64,000 nt of DNA from Hydrangea macrophylla (GCA_033977485.1 CM066989.1:33891095-33955094), one strand, 5' to 3'; counted from the stretch's first letter, positions 23,238 through 36,207 are shown. Program-made: numbers and translations. The notes: generated from the letters alone by a model not told the origin.

Positions 23238-25454
23238 TCCCCTTCGCTGAGGACCATGAATGTTGAACCTGTGCAAGTGAAGTGATGGTGATTGGGACTC
23301 TTTCTAGAAAACCAAATGAATATGCTCTTTAGAAAAAGAAATAAAAAGAATAAGCGAGTCACTGTGACATTCCATTTGAGACCAGGTCGAGTCTAGTCGT
23401 GTCTGTTCTATGTTTGGAGTCTATTTCAAGTTTAGTCTTGTGATCAAGTTTGTTTGTCATCAAGTTGTTATGAGTCTGTAATCTTTCTCTTTGGATGGAA
23501 TGAAATCTCATTTTGCTTAACCCGATGTGTATAGTCGTAAGTGCATGAATCACTGAACTGTAAGGTCACTTTTCAAACTATCACAGATAATAAATTTTTG
23601 CATCAAAAAACAAAAAAGAGGAATCCTGAAAAGGTCAAAGTCGATTTCACGCTGACCCCGAAGAGGAGCCGAGAATTGAATTGTATTACTTTAAGAATTC
23701 AAAGATGCTTTTGCTCAAATCTCGAAAAGACATACTTGGAACTGATTTGGGGCTTGTCCAACACCCTTTTCCACCATTTTAAAGCCTTGAGCCCAGTCCA
23801 ATCAAGAGCCATACAAACCTGTCCAATGCAGACTTAGTCATTGTTGGTAGCCAAACATTTCAATGAGTTTCTTCCCCCTTCAAAAAAAAAAGAAAAAAAA
23901 GAAAAAGGAAAAGCTCGCTAGGTTGAAAACCCGAAAAGGGCACCTAGGCAAAAGTGAGAGCTAAAAAGGTGCTGATTTCCAAAATCTGACCCTAGCCAGT
24001 CAAAAGGTTGAAGAAAACTTTGATGAAAACAAATGAGAAAATTGTATGCTTCAAGGTACGTCATTAGAACGCGCCTAGATCATGGCTCAAAATGACCACA
24101 AACAAATTCTGAGAGCTGACACGCACATCATGAAATTTCGAGATTGCGATTGAAAGATCTCACATGAATCAACTATAAATTGACTGGCTAGGCGAAAGTG
24201 AAAAGGATCAATCCTCAAAACAAAATAAAAAGAACGAGAAAAAGAAAAGAAAGGGGGATTAAAACTGAATCCTTTTATTCAAAGCTACCACAAGTGGCTC
24301 AAGTTTGAACTTATTTGACGATTGGTTTAAAAAACCCTCATACCCAATTTCTTTCAAGCCCTGCCTTGAACTACGCTCGACCTGATTCCCGCTCGGGGAT
24401 ACGTAGGCAACCACAACGGTTCGGTCACCCCACCTACCTAAAAATCAACCCGCACTTTCCGACCATGGCCCGAACTACATTGGACCTGATCCCCACTTAG
24501 AGGTACGTAGGCAGATTTTCAAAAAAGAAAAAGAAGGATGGCTCGCTAGGTTAAAAATCTGAAAGGGCGCCTAGGCAAAAATTAGAGCTAAATCCAAAGT
24601 GAGCAATAACAAAAGAGAGAAAAGAGCTCGTTAGGTCACCTCACTGGTGCCTAGGCAAAAGTTATGAGCATTTGAGAGATTAAAGTCACGGTCCTTGCCT
24701 CAAGCCAGAAATCACCTTCCACACTAGGGGCAAACTTTGGCTACTCGCCTCGTTTGCCTAAATTTTACTATCTACCCTTCATACAAGGGGCAAACTTCGG
24801 TCACCTACCTCGTTTGCCCAAAACCTCCAATGAACCTTCCTCCAAACTAGGGGCAAACTTTGATTATTTACCTCGTTTGCCTACTGATCCCACTTCATGC
24901 CCTTCAAACTAGGGGCAAACTTCTTTTGCCACCCGATCCCTATATACCAATGGTAAGCCTTCTAGTCACAAACATTGTCTTGAACAGATGGAAATGGAGC
25001 ATCTTTTATTCTATAAGCTAAGGCACTAATTCAAAGCACATCTTGGGAGAAGCAAAGAAATTGATTAGATCAGTAGGGAGGAATTTTCAAAAATAAGATT
25101 CACCATCAAAGTGATGCCACGTTAAGGTGAGAAGTAAACACAAAAGAGAAATGGTACATCATTTATGACAAGAGCACATTAAGTTTTGGCAAGTCGAGCT
25201 TGTTTCATTTCAGTGTCGAATGTGTCGTCCTCGTGTGTCGATGTCTGTTAGTCGTCAAGTCTGTCGTAGTCTCAAATAAGTGAGTTGACAGTGACTAATA
25301 ATGAATTTTCCAAATAAAGTTATAAATTTTTTTTAAGAGTGTTCCAAGGACAATGCAAGCAGGAGTACCAAACACTATTACTGCACCAGTCAAGGCGTCA
25401 GCATGAGAAGCGTCCAAACTTGGGAAAATTTTCATCCCTTTCCAAACCGTCGAA
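23238..25454 (+). other. E1 interior replacing pol: hairpins and purine-tract echoes
   Basis: No pol domain is found. The stretch holds three CTAGG/CCTAG stem-loops (23918-23947, 24546-24574, 24631-24653), two CTACG/CGTAG stem-loops (24371-24406, 24475-24510) and four copies of AGGGGCAAAC at 24726, 24786, 24849 and 24911 resembling the element's own purine tract. The sequence near 24347-24420 also follows the integrase stop codon at 36208 in a related copy, so pol was removed upstream of it. I recognise nothing in about 23240-23880. Confidence 0.7.
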
Positions 25455-25875
25455 AGTTAACCATCTTCGTTCATGCAACATAAGTCCATGAGTGGCTGTT
25501 GATGATCTCCCTTTATCCATGCAACATAAGTCCATGTGTGGCTGTTGATCTTCCTTCCTCCTAGCAACATAAGTCCATGAGTGGCTGTTGGTCATCCTCC
25601 TTCATCCATGCAACATAAGTCCACGAATGAATGTTGATGATCTTCCTTCGTCCTAGCAACATAAGTTCATGAGTGGCTGTTGACCATCTTTCTTTGTTCA
25701 TGCAACATAAGTCCATGAGTGGCTATTGATGATCTTCTTTCATCCTAGCAACATAAGTCCATGAGTGGCTGTTGACCATCTTTCAACGTTCATGCAACAT
25801 AAGTCCATGAGTGGCTGTTGATGATCTTCTTTCATCCTAGCAACATAAGTCCATAAGTTGCTATTGATTATCACC
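25455..25875 (+). repeat. Tandem array, about 45-bp unit, nine copies
   Basis: Units contain GCAACATAAGTCCATGAGTG and alternate mostly between CATGCAACATAAG and CTAGCAACATAAG starts, so the higher-order unit is a dimer of about 91 bp. Unit starts are near 25471, 25517, 25562, 25607, 25655, 25701, 25746, 25792 and 25838. The array sits just before the 3' non-coding modules of E1 and was not seen in the other Tat copies here. Confidence 0.85.
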
Positions 25876-27111
25876 CACCATGAGTGTCAAACTACCGCAA
25901 ATCTTCTCTGTCACAAATAGAATGATACCATTACTCCCATTTAATGGACGTATTTCCTTCTTCCTAGCAGAGTACATTATTCTTCAGCTCCCGAAGGCCC
26001 TAACCGGCTCTTTTGGATTGAGCATTATAAAATCTGACCAACCACGAGAGATTCAGAAATGGATCCTGGTACTAGGTCAAGAATTGAAGAGAGATTCTCA
26101 GAGAGTCCATAAGCTCCCGAAGGCCCTAACCGGCTCTTTTGGATTGAGAGTTACAAAATCTGACCAACCACGAGAGATTCAGAGATGGATCCTGGTTCTA
26201 GGTCAAGAATTGAAGAGAGATTCTCAGAGAGTCCCCTACCATCCCCAGCAGAAGATAACAGAAGTCCGAACCAAATTCTCCGAACTTTGTCATCATAAGG
26301 ATCGGCCAGCAATTGAAAACATCACCCGCAGTCAAATCACCCCGATTCCCAGGGCAAGCACTGTCTATTCACAATTCAAGGATCCGTGTCCACTGATTAT
26401 CATGAGCTTTCTCACCTGTCTGTCATCATGAGTTTCCTCACTTATCGTGAGATTCTTCACTCTGGTTATCTCACCTGTCAATTATCGTGAGCTACCCCAT
26501 TTATTATGGGCCTCCTTACTTTGGTTATTATAAAACTGTCGGTTATCATTAACTCCCTCACCTATGGGTTATCTTTAGTTGTCATCCTCAAAGACCCCAC
26601 ATCCGATGCCATTCGCTTGTAAAGCACACTTCCCGTAATTTGAGAAGTTTGCCCCAAAACCTAGAGTCTTTTCAGACCGTGGTCGGCCACTGCATCATAG
26701 TCAGAAGCACTAGCACAACACAAGTCCACTCGGAATGGCACACACCACACAGCACCAGCTCATGCTGAGATCAGAATGTTAGGCATGATAGGACTCATGT
26801 ACACAATCATATCACATCCATGCATTGCATATCATCCTCATAGCATAGTATCCGCATATCTTGTTGTGCATGTGTGATTTGTTCCTTTGTGCCCCGAACT
26901 ACGTCCTGGTCTGATTCCCCTTGGGATACGTAGTTAACTCACGCGGAGCGCGACCAGCACTGACCTCGACATTTTTTTTTCATCATTGCATCTTTTGTAA
27001 CGCTTTCTTTTATCCTAAATCTATAGCCTCCAAAAGACATGTCTCTTCAAAGCTTTGGCACTCGCTTGCGACATGCGTTGCCTCGCAAGTTCATGCCAAA
27101 GAGGGGCAAAC
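25876..27111 (+). other. E1 3' non-coding region and purine tract
   Basis: The same order of modules as 14994-16172: the TCCCATTTAATGGACGTATT joint, two 121-bp units near 25985 and 26106, an array of GAGCTTCCTCAC-type cores around 26400-26560, a CTACG/CGTAG stem-loop at 26899-26933 and the purine tract AAAGAGGGGCAAAC at 27098-27111. No gene. Confidence 0.75.
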
Positions 27112-30013
27112 TATCGACACCCCATTTTTTCGGCTATTAGATTTAGGAGACCCATAGCTTGGTGGTTCACAATGATCGAAAAAGACTCAAAAGGACTCCT
27201 GGAAGTTAGTTTTATCTCTCAAAATGCTCAGAATGACCAAAATACCCCTGAAAGCCTAAACACTCCCAGATTTGAACCAAATGTTTTGGAAACACGCTAC
27301 GTTATAAGAAAAGCAATAAAATGAGTTTTAAAGCAAAACCAGATGAAATCGTCGGCTCCCAGAGACCCCCAGAAGTCCCGGAAGTTCCCAGAAAGTCCCT
27401 GTTTACCGGTTTGACCAAGGTTTGACCAGGTTTGACCAAGGTTTGACCAAAATCGTCCAAATTTGCCCAAAAATTCTAAGATCATTCTTCATCATGTGAA
27501 AAGTACTAAACGAGTTTTAAAAGAAAATCGGATAAAAAGTCAGCTCCTGGGAGCTCCCAGAAGTCCCCAGAACTTCCTAGAGGTCCCTGATTTGACCAGT
27601 TTGACCAAAAGTTGACTATGAAACCGGAGTACCATATCATTTTTCAAACATTTTTCATGGATACTAGAGGTCAATAGCTTTCCAATGGTATATCGCACAT
27701 AATTTCTGGATTTAAAACAAATTTATTATGAATTTCTGAAGGTGGAGAAGACGATCAAATAGGCTTTTATCGCAAATACCGCAAAATTTTTCAAAGTGAC
27801 CTGACTCCAAAATATTTTTTTATAGGAAATAGACTCCAATACCTTTCCAACGGTATATCACAACCTCAGTTTGGAGTTCATACGCATTTTCTGTGAATTT
27901 CGGACGAAATAGGGCCTTTTCGCGAATACCGGAACCTTAGGGGGCCTAAACAGCATTATCTGGACAATGGAGGAGTAGTGCCGCCGCGGCACTGGCCCAC
28001 TGCCGTCGCGGCACTGGTCCAGTGCCGCCGTGGCACTGGCCCCCAGAACAGTACACTTTTGTAATTTATTTTGGGGGTCCAATTTAATATATTAGAAATC
28101 AAAACGACGTAGTTTTGGATCCCAGCTTATTTTGGACCAATGGGAGACCATTTTAAACTTTTTAAAAATCCATTTACCACCCCTTCTTTTCCTATAAATG
28201 AAGCCATTTACTTCCATTTACGGGGAGACATGGAAGCTTAGAGAGAGCTTAGGAAGAAACTCTAGAGAAATATAGAGAGAGAAAGAGAAGAAGTAGTCTT
28301 CTTCTTCCATTTTTTCCAATCAAAGTGAGTTTTAATCTTATTTTCTTCCATTACCTCTCATATACTCCACATTCAAATCATCTCCAACCACCATTCTTGA
28401 GTATCTATGAGATAGGAAGCTACTTCCATGTCCAAATGTCAACACATATGAGTGAAACACCAAGCTACAAGTCCAATATCTCAATGAATATCAACTATTG
28501 ATTGCGATTTGAATGTTTGTTTACTTTGATGTTCATCTCTCTCTTAACCTCATTTCTTTTGACTTTTCTTTGATTATTTAGTTGTTCATCATCATCTAGA
28601 TGACATATTGTTTGAGAAGAGTGAATCCTTATGGATAGTAGCTCTTGACCTCAAAGACATGTTTGATGGATGATGATTCTACCTTCAATACATTCATATG
28701 TATTCTTGAAGTCATATTCTCAAACAAAACTATGTTTGTGCAAGTAATATTGGGAGTTCTTTGATGATTCAAGGTTGGATGAGATTCTAAGTGGTCACAT
28801 AGTCATCTCAAGTGTTTAAGTTCATGCTTTGAAAATCTATTTCAAAACCCCTAATCAAAAACTCAAACTCTATTCCAAAACCCAAATCCATTTTCTTCAA
28901 GAATGATCCAAAACAGTGAGCTGTTCAGATTCAAAGCTTTGTTTTGAAATAAATACTTGAGTTATGATGATAAAACCACTTGGAAAATCTTCCTAAGACA
29001 TCATAGTTTGTCTCCAATTTTTCCCATCAATTATAGAGATGTGAAAGTATTATTTTCAGATTTAAGAAGTTCATATTCATAATCTGCCTCTATTCTCACA
29101 GAATGTTTACCTGACTTCTTGCACTCATTTTGGATATTTTCGTCACTGTACATATATCTTTTTTTTTTTATGAAACTTGGGTATCTTAGGAAACCTTTGG
29201 TATATAATAGGTCATCATAAACTCTTTCTTTGATTTATGAAAAATCATACAAAATCAGTCAACAGTGCAGCTTTTGTTTCTGAGTCATGTGTACATTCTG
29301 ATTTATTTCTTTTAATCTGTGATAGCAATTGAGGTTTGGCTTTTTGGGTTGTTTTCTAGACACAATAAGGATGATCTCTGATTTTTCCCACATTTTCCTA
29401 GGCATGTTTGACCTCCTATTATGATGTTATAAAGTAATGCATACAGTCTGTCCACTATTCACAGCATGCCACTTTTTTTACTTTCACACTTTGATGCAAC
29501 ACTCTCTTGTATCTAGATGAACCCATATCCCATGAACATGTTCTTTACCACTTTTAGCATGCCATATCATATCATGTATCATCTATCCTCTCATGTATCC
29601 TACTCCCATAGATTCTTGAGTTTGGTTTCCAAATAAAATCATGTTTTGCAAATACTTGGGAAGTTCTTGAAATGAGTTAGGAATTGATATTCCAAGTGGT
29701 TAGAATATTCATCCAAGTTCTGGAAGTATACTTTTAAAACCCCCATTTCAAAACCCACCTCTTAAACCCCTCATTTTGATTTCAAGAAATAAACCTTGTT
29801 TTTCTCAAAACCCTCAAAACAGTGAGTCATTTAATTTCAAGGAATTATTTTGAGTTCAATACTAAATGTATGAATGTAAGACCACTTGGAAAGTCTTCCT
29901 AACTCAGGCTTAGTTTGGCCCCCATGTGGCTTTTTAAAAGGAGCTTATGAAATTTATTACGAAGTCGTTTGATAATTTTGTACAAGTGACACACTACACT
30001 TCAAAAAGACATC
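27112..30013 (+). repeat. LTR X2 (3' LTR of E1), truncated
   Basis: Starts TATCGACACCCC, a decayed form of TGTAGACACC, after the purine tract. It follows X1 closely, and from about 28213 on looks almost identical to X1 at 17243-19043. It holds four adjacent TTGACC boxes at 27409-27450 and three GC palindrome units at 27978-28039, one more than X1. It ends abruptly at 30013 within the MITE-like insert, where the sequence switches to the tail of an element L LTR. About 1.3 kb of the LTR is lost. Confidence 0.85.
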
Positions 30014-33000
30014 ATAATAGGGGTGAATGTATTGTTGGGAGAACTAATATAGGGTTAACAAGACATAATCCCATTTTTATTTTTACCCCTTCATAAAAAT
30101 ACATCATATGACCCCAAAATGCATTGCAAAGTACTAAAACGAGTTACCCATTGAGTACCCATGACCCAGGTACTTAATTCTTATGTTAAATACATTGTTT
30201 AGAATATTTACGGGCCCTGTAAACACTACTAAATTATAAACACATCAATTCTTTTAAATTTAAACTTACACAAATTTATCCTATCACTTAAGTTTATAAA
30301 AATATTCACATCGTAATTTGTACTAAAAATTTTTTTTACACATAGATATATAACCATAAACATAAATACTCATAGCTAATTTATCACATATAAAAATTCG
30401 GGTGGCCACATTAATATATAAAAATAAATATTTATATCTTAAAAATTACGGGGTGTTACAGAGAACCAGCTAGCAGATTCATTGGCTACCTTAGCCTCCA
30501 TGATCAAAATTCCTGTGGGAGTCAGGATGATGCCTTTGGTAATCGAGGAAAGGTACGAGCCTTCGTTCAATATAGTCGCCGCAATCGAAGAAGAAGAGAA
30601 TGGAACACCATGGTATCAGGATGTCTGGGATTTCATAGAAAAGGGGATGTACCCCCAAGAATCTACCGAGAAAGACAAAAGGGTAATTCGAAGATTCGCA
30701 GCGCAATTCATCATTAGCGGCGGAAAATTATTGAAGAAAGGGTACAATGGTCACAACCTGACTTGCTTGTTTGGAAAAAAACTCCAGAAGAATGATGGAG
30801 GAAATATACGAGGGGGTATGCGGTCCGCACATGAACGGTCCCATTTAATGGACGTATTTCCTTCTTCCTAGCAGAGTACATTGTCCTTCAGCTCCCGAAG
30901 GCCCTAACCGGCTCTTTTGGATTGAGCATTACAAAATCTGACCAACCACGAGAGATTCAGAAATAGATCCTGGTACTAGGTCAAGAATTGAAGAGAGATT
31001 CTCAGAGAGTCCATCAGCTCCCGAAGGCCCTAACCGGCTCTTTTGGATTGAGAGTTACAAAATCTGACCAACCACGAGAGATTCAGAGATGGATCCTGGT
31101 TCTAGGTCAAGAATTGAAGAGAGATTCTCAGAAAGTCCCCTACCATCCCCAGCAGAAGATAATAGAAGTCCAAACCAAATTCTCCGAACTTTGTCATCAT
31201 AAGGATCGGCCAGCGATTGCAAACATCACCCGCAGTCAAATCACCCCGATTCCCAGGGCAAGCACTGTCTATTCACAATTCAAGGATCCGTGTCCACTGA
31301 TTATCATGAGCTTTCTCACCTGTCAGTCATCATGAGTTTCCTCACTTATCGTGAGCTTCTTCACTCTGGTTATCTCACCTGTCAATTATCATGAGCTACC
31401 CCACTTATTATGGGCCTCCTCACTTTGGTTATTATAAAATTGTCGGTTATCATGAACTCCCTCACCTATGGGTTATCTTTAGTTGTCATCCTCAAAGACC
31501 CCACATCCGATGCCATTCACTTGTAAAGCACACTTCCCGTAATTTGAGAAGTTTTCCCCGAAACCCAGAGTCTTTTCAGACCGTGGTCGGCCACTGCATC
31601 ATAGTCAGAAGCACTAGCACAACACAAGTCTACTCGGAATGGCACACACCACACAGCACCAGCTCATGTTGAGATCAGAATGTTAGGCATGATAGGACTC
31701 ATGTACACAATCATATCACATCCATGCATTGCATATCATCCTCATAGCATAGTATCCGCATGTTTTGTTGTGCATGTGTGATTTGTTCCTTTGTGCCCCG
31801 AACTACGTCCTGGTCTAATTCCCCTTGGGATACGTAGTCAACTCACGCGGAGCGCGACCAGCACTGACCTCGGCATTTTTTTTGTCATTGCATCTTTTGC
31901 AACGCTTTCTTTTATCCTAAATCTATAGCCTCCAAAAGACATGTCTCTTCAAAGCTTTGGCACTCACTTGCGACATGCGTTGCCTCGCAAGTTCATGCCA
32001 AAGAGGGGCAAACTGTAGACACCCCATTTTGTCGACTATTAGATTTAGGAGACCCATAGCTTGGTGGTTTACAATGATTGAAAAAGACACAAAAGGACTC
32101 CTGGAAGTTAGTTCTATCTCTCAAAATGCTCAGAATGACCAAAATACCCCTGAAAGCCCAAACACTCCCAGATTTGAACCAAATGTTCTGGAAACACGCT
32201 ACGTCATAAGAAAAGCAATAAAATGAATTTTAAAGCAAAACAAGATAAAATCGTCGGCTCCCAGAGACCCCCGGAAGTCCCGGAAGTTCCCAGAAAGTCC
32301 CTGTTTACAGGTTTGACCAGGTTTGACCAAGGTTTGACCAAAATCGTCCAAATTCGCCCGAAAATTCTGAGATCATTCTTCATCATGTGAAAAGTACTAA
32401 AACGAGTTTTAAAAGAAAATCGGATGAAAAAGTCAGCTCCTGGGAGCTCCCAGAAGTCCCCAGAACTTCCTAGAGGTCCCTGATTTGACCAGTTTGACCA
32501 AAAGTTGACTTTGAAACCGGAGCACCGTATCATTTTTCAAACATTTTTCATGGATACTAGAGGTCAATAGCTTTCCAATGGTATATCGCACATAATTTCT
32601 GGATTTAAAACAAATTTATTATGAATTTCTGAAGGTGGAAAAGACGATCAAATAGGCTTTTATCGCAAATACCGCAAAATTTTTCAAAGTGACCTGACTC
32701 CAAAACATTTTTTTAAAGGAAATAGACTCCAATACCTTTCCAACGGTATATCACAACCTCAGTTTGGAGTTCATACGCATTTTCTGTGAATTTCGGACGA
32801 AATAGGGCCTTTTCGCGAATACCGGAACCTTAGGGGGCCTAAACAGCATTATCTGGACAATGGAGGAGCAGTGCCACCGCGGCACTGATCCACTGTCGTC
32901 GCGGCACTGGCCCCCAGAATAGTACACTTTTGTAATTTATTTTGGGGGTCCAATTTGATATATTAGAAATCAAAACGACGTAGTTTTGGTTCCCAGCTTA

Positions 33001-33454
33001 TTTTGGACCAATGGGAGACCATTTTAAACTTTTTAAAAATCCATTTACCACCCCTCCTTTTCCTATAAATGAAGTCATTTACTTCCATTTACGGGGAGAC
33101 ATGGAAGCTTAGAGAGAGCTTAGGAAGAAACTCTAGAGAAATATAGAGAGAGAAAGAGAAGAAGTAGTCTTCTTCTTCCATTTTTTCCAATCAAAGTGAG
33201 TTTTAATCTTATTTTCTTCCATTACCTCTCATATACTCCACATTCAAATCATCTCCAACCACCATTCTTGAGTATCTATGAGATAGGAAGCTACTTCCAT
33301 GTCCAAATGTCAACACATATGAGTGAAACACCAAGCTACAAGTCCAATATCTCAATGAATATCAACTATTGATTGCGATTTGAATGTTTGTTTACTTTGA
33401 TGTTCATCTCTCTCTTAACCTCATTTCTTTTGACTTTTCTTTGATTATTTAGTT
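30014..33454 (+). repeat. Second copy of 14173-17613 (offset 15841 bp)
   Basis: Contains the last 447 bp of an element L LTR (30014-30460), the Tat pol fragment (30461-30834), the 3' non-coding modules (30835-31999), the purine tract (32000-32013) and the first 1.4 kb of LTR X3. By eye it is identical to 14173-17613 except in an A/T run near 30330. The left break has only an AT-type microhomology. Past 33454 similarity to X1 falls to a few percent divergence. Either a very recent tandem duplication or gene conversion, or an assembly artefact. Confidence 0.85.
30461..30834 (+). pseudogene. Tat pol fragment, duplicate of 14620-14993
   Basis: The frame starting near QLADSLATLASM is identical to the copy 15.84 kb upstream, including the linker motifs WYQDVWDFIEKG and DKRVIRRFAAQF and the stop after the CGPHMNG region. 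It lacks the RNase H half found at 7673-7785, because the duplicated piece begins inside element L. Confidence 0.78.
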
Positions 33455-36088
33455 TTTCATCATCATCTAGATGGCATGTTGTTTGAGAAGAGTGAATCCT
33501 TATGGATAGTAGCTCTTGACCTCAAAGACATGTTTGATGGATGATGATTCTACCTTCAATACATTCATATGTATTCTTGAAGTCATATTCTCAAACAAAA
33601 CTATGTTTGTGCAAGTAATATTGGGAGTTCTTTGATGATTCAAGGTTGGATGAGATTCTAAGTGGTCACATAGTCATCTCAAGTGTTTAAGTTCATGCTT
33701 TGAAAATCTATGTCAAAACCCCTAATCAAGAACTCAAACTCTATTCCAAAACCCAAATCCATTTTCTTCAAGAATGATCCAAAACAGTGAGCTGTTTAGA
33801 TTCAAAGATTTGTTTTGAATTAAACACTTGAGTTATGATGATGAAACCACTTGGAAAATCTTCCTAAGACATCATAGTTTGTCTCCAATTTTTCCCATCA
33901 ATTATAGAGATGTGAAAGTATTATTTTCGGATTTAAGAAGTTCATATTCATAATCTGCCTCTGTTCTCACAGAATGTTTACCTGACTTCTTGCACTCATT
34001 TTGGATATTTATGTCACTGTACATATATCTTTTCTTTCTTTCTTTTTATGAAACTTGGGTGTCTTAGGAAACTTTTGGTATATAATAGGTCATCATAAAC
34101 CCTTTCTTTGATTTATGAAAAATCATACAAAATCAGTCAACAGTGCAGCTTTTGTTTCTAAGTCATGTGTACATTCTGATTTATTTCTTTTAATCTGTGA
34201 TAGCAATTGAGGTTTGGCTTTTTGGGTTGTTTTCTAGACACAATAAGGATGATATCTGATTTTTCCCACATTTTCCTAGGCATGTTTGACCTCCCATTAT
34301 GATGTTATAAAGTAATGCATACAGTCTGTCCACTATTCACAGCATGTCACTTTTTTTACTTTCACACTTTGATGCAACACTCTCTTGTATCTAGATGAAC
34401 CTATATCCCATGAACATGTTCTTTACCACTTTTAGCATGCCATATCATATCATGTATCATCTATCCTCTCATGTATCCTACTCCCATAGATTCTTGAGTT
34501 TCGTTTCCAAATAAAATCATGTTTTGCAAATACTTGGGAAGTTCTTGAAATGAGTTAGGAATTGATATTCCAAGTGGTTAGAATATTAATCCAAGTTCTG
34601 GAAGTATACTTTCAAAACCCCCATTCCAAAACCCACCTCTTAAATCCCTCATTTTGATTTCAAGAAATAAACCTTGTTTTTCTCAAAACCCTTAAAACAG
34701 TGAGTCATTTAATTTCAAGGAATTATTTTGAGTTCAATACTCAATGTATGATTGTAAGACCACTTGGAAATTCTTCCTAACTCATTAGAGAACACCCATG
34801 ATTTTTGGTCTGACTTGGAGATGCATAGAAAGACCCCATTTTGGTCCAAACATTCTCTCCAGATATTCTGCCTTTGCTGTCACAGCATCTAGGCTGACTT
34901 TCAACTTGTTTCACAAAAAACTTTTCCAAAACGAGTGGTCCCAACTTATTTTTCCCTTGACCTTAAATGCCGTAGGGAACTTTCTGTATAACCTTCATTG
35001 TTCATATGATTTCTCTCAATCTGTAATAGTTATTAAAGATTGGCTTTTTGGGTTGTGTTCTAGACACAATAAGGAAGATCTTCATAAAAAATCATGCATT
35101 GAAAACATTCCTAACCCCTCCTTTTCATTTTCACAAGATCATGTTACTGTTCTGTCCACTATCCACAGCAAGTACACTTTTACTTCCCCCCTTTGATTTG
35201 ATGCTTACATGCACTCCAAATTAGCTCATCTCTTAGGAAGTAGTTCATACTACATTTATACATATCCCATGATGATTTCATTCATACATTCACTCATTCT
35301 CTAGACTTTTAAGTCACTTTAGAAAGTCCATGTACACAAACACACTACAACCTTTGCACATTTTAGGATCATACATTGCATTCATGCAAGATTTGGGGTC
35401 TTTGTGACTCCTATTTTAAGAAGATAATAAGGAATGAATTTGATCACACGTTCATGCTTCCCCCTCGGTCTAATCTTCCTTTCTCATCCGTCCCGGAGAT
35501 TGAGAGGTCTTCTTTCCTCAAAGATTAACATGCATCATACTAGCTTGCTAAGCATATTTTGATTTCTTTGATTATTTATTTCAATAACAATTCATGTCCC
35601 CCTTTAGATTAGGAAGTTTTGACTATTTGATATATGATTAGACAATTTTTCCTAGGTTTGTTTGTGTGATCTTTCACTTTGCATTGTGTGATATATGGCT
35701 TAGATCTTATGAATGATATTTTATCTTTAGATCTTCCATTTCAAGTTTCTTATGTGATGTAATATACTATCATAGTATTAATTGTCGAACCATACATAGT
35801 ATAAGATGATTATTTGGATGTTAATTGAGGCCCGTCGAAAGATGGGGCTAGTTGATGGTGTTTTAGGCGCGACAAAGGTTCCTTACTCTCTCGTACCAAA
35901 ACCCCGAGCCGAGTTCTTTGGTTATGAATGGCCTGTGCCCTTTATCCGTTTGGGTGAGTCAAAATTAGGTTTCTTGGTTCCTTAAAGACCAAGTGGCGAC
36001 TCTGTATCTGTTTTCAACAGACCTTCCTTTTCTTTTCCTTTTCAAAACAATCTCAAACAAAAAAGAGGTGGAAAGCCGAGTGTCCACA
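32014..36088 (+). repeat. LTR X3
   Basis: About 4.1 kb, from TGTAGACACCCC after a purine tract to GTGTCCACA at 36088. Its first 1.4 kb matches X1 exactly by eye; its middle differs by point changes, and it lacks the MITE-like insert, keeping instead the older LTR block 34780-34915 also seen in the solo LTR. It has two GC palindrome units at 32870-32911 and three TTGACC boxes at 32311-32340. It is followed by the end of an integrase rather than by a primer site, so the right border is recombinant. Confidence 0.85.
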
Positions 36089-36093
36089 GTCTG

Positions 36094-36207
36094 CCCTTAT
36101 ATCGTCAAAACTATCCTTTCCGGAGGAGCAACCTACCTCATGGACCTTCATGGCGTTGAATTCAAAGAACCAATCAACATGGATTGCCTCAAAAAGTACT
36201 ATGCTTG
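36094..36207 (+). pseudogene. Integrase C-terminal tail fragment (Tat)
   Basis: Encodes PYIVKTILSGGATYLMDL and then EPINMDCLKKYYA with a stop, nearly the same as the E2 integrase end on the opposite strand at 38302-38420. Only the GPY-type tail remains, joined directly to the end of LTR X3. No TSD marks the joint. Confidence 0.8.

Noticed and set aside
24368..24440. tRNA-like or SINE-like reading of the CTACG stem-loop with GGTTCGG
   Set aside because: The B-box is not canonical (GGTTCGGTC), no A-box is placed correctly and no cloverleaf fits.
25455..25875. Regular repeats with short intervals, similar in look to a CRISPR array
   Set aside because: Units are continuous and diverged with no unique spacers, in a plant retrotransposon.
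30988..31672. Two open frames in the duplicated 3' region (and 15147-15831, 25880-26431)
   Set aside because: Identity between copies reflects recent duplication; the frames cross hairpin arrays and show no domain.
32014..36088. LTR X3 as a solo LTR
   Set aside because: Its left flank is a purine tract and its right flank an integrase tail; no matching TSD exists.
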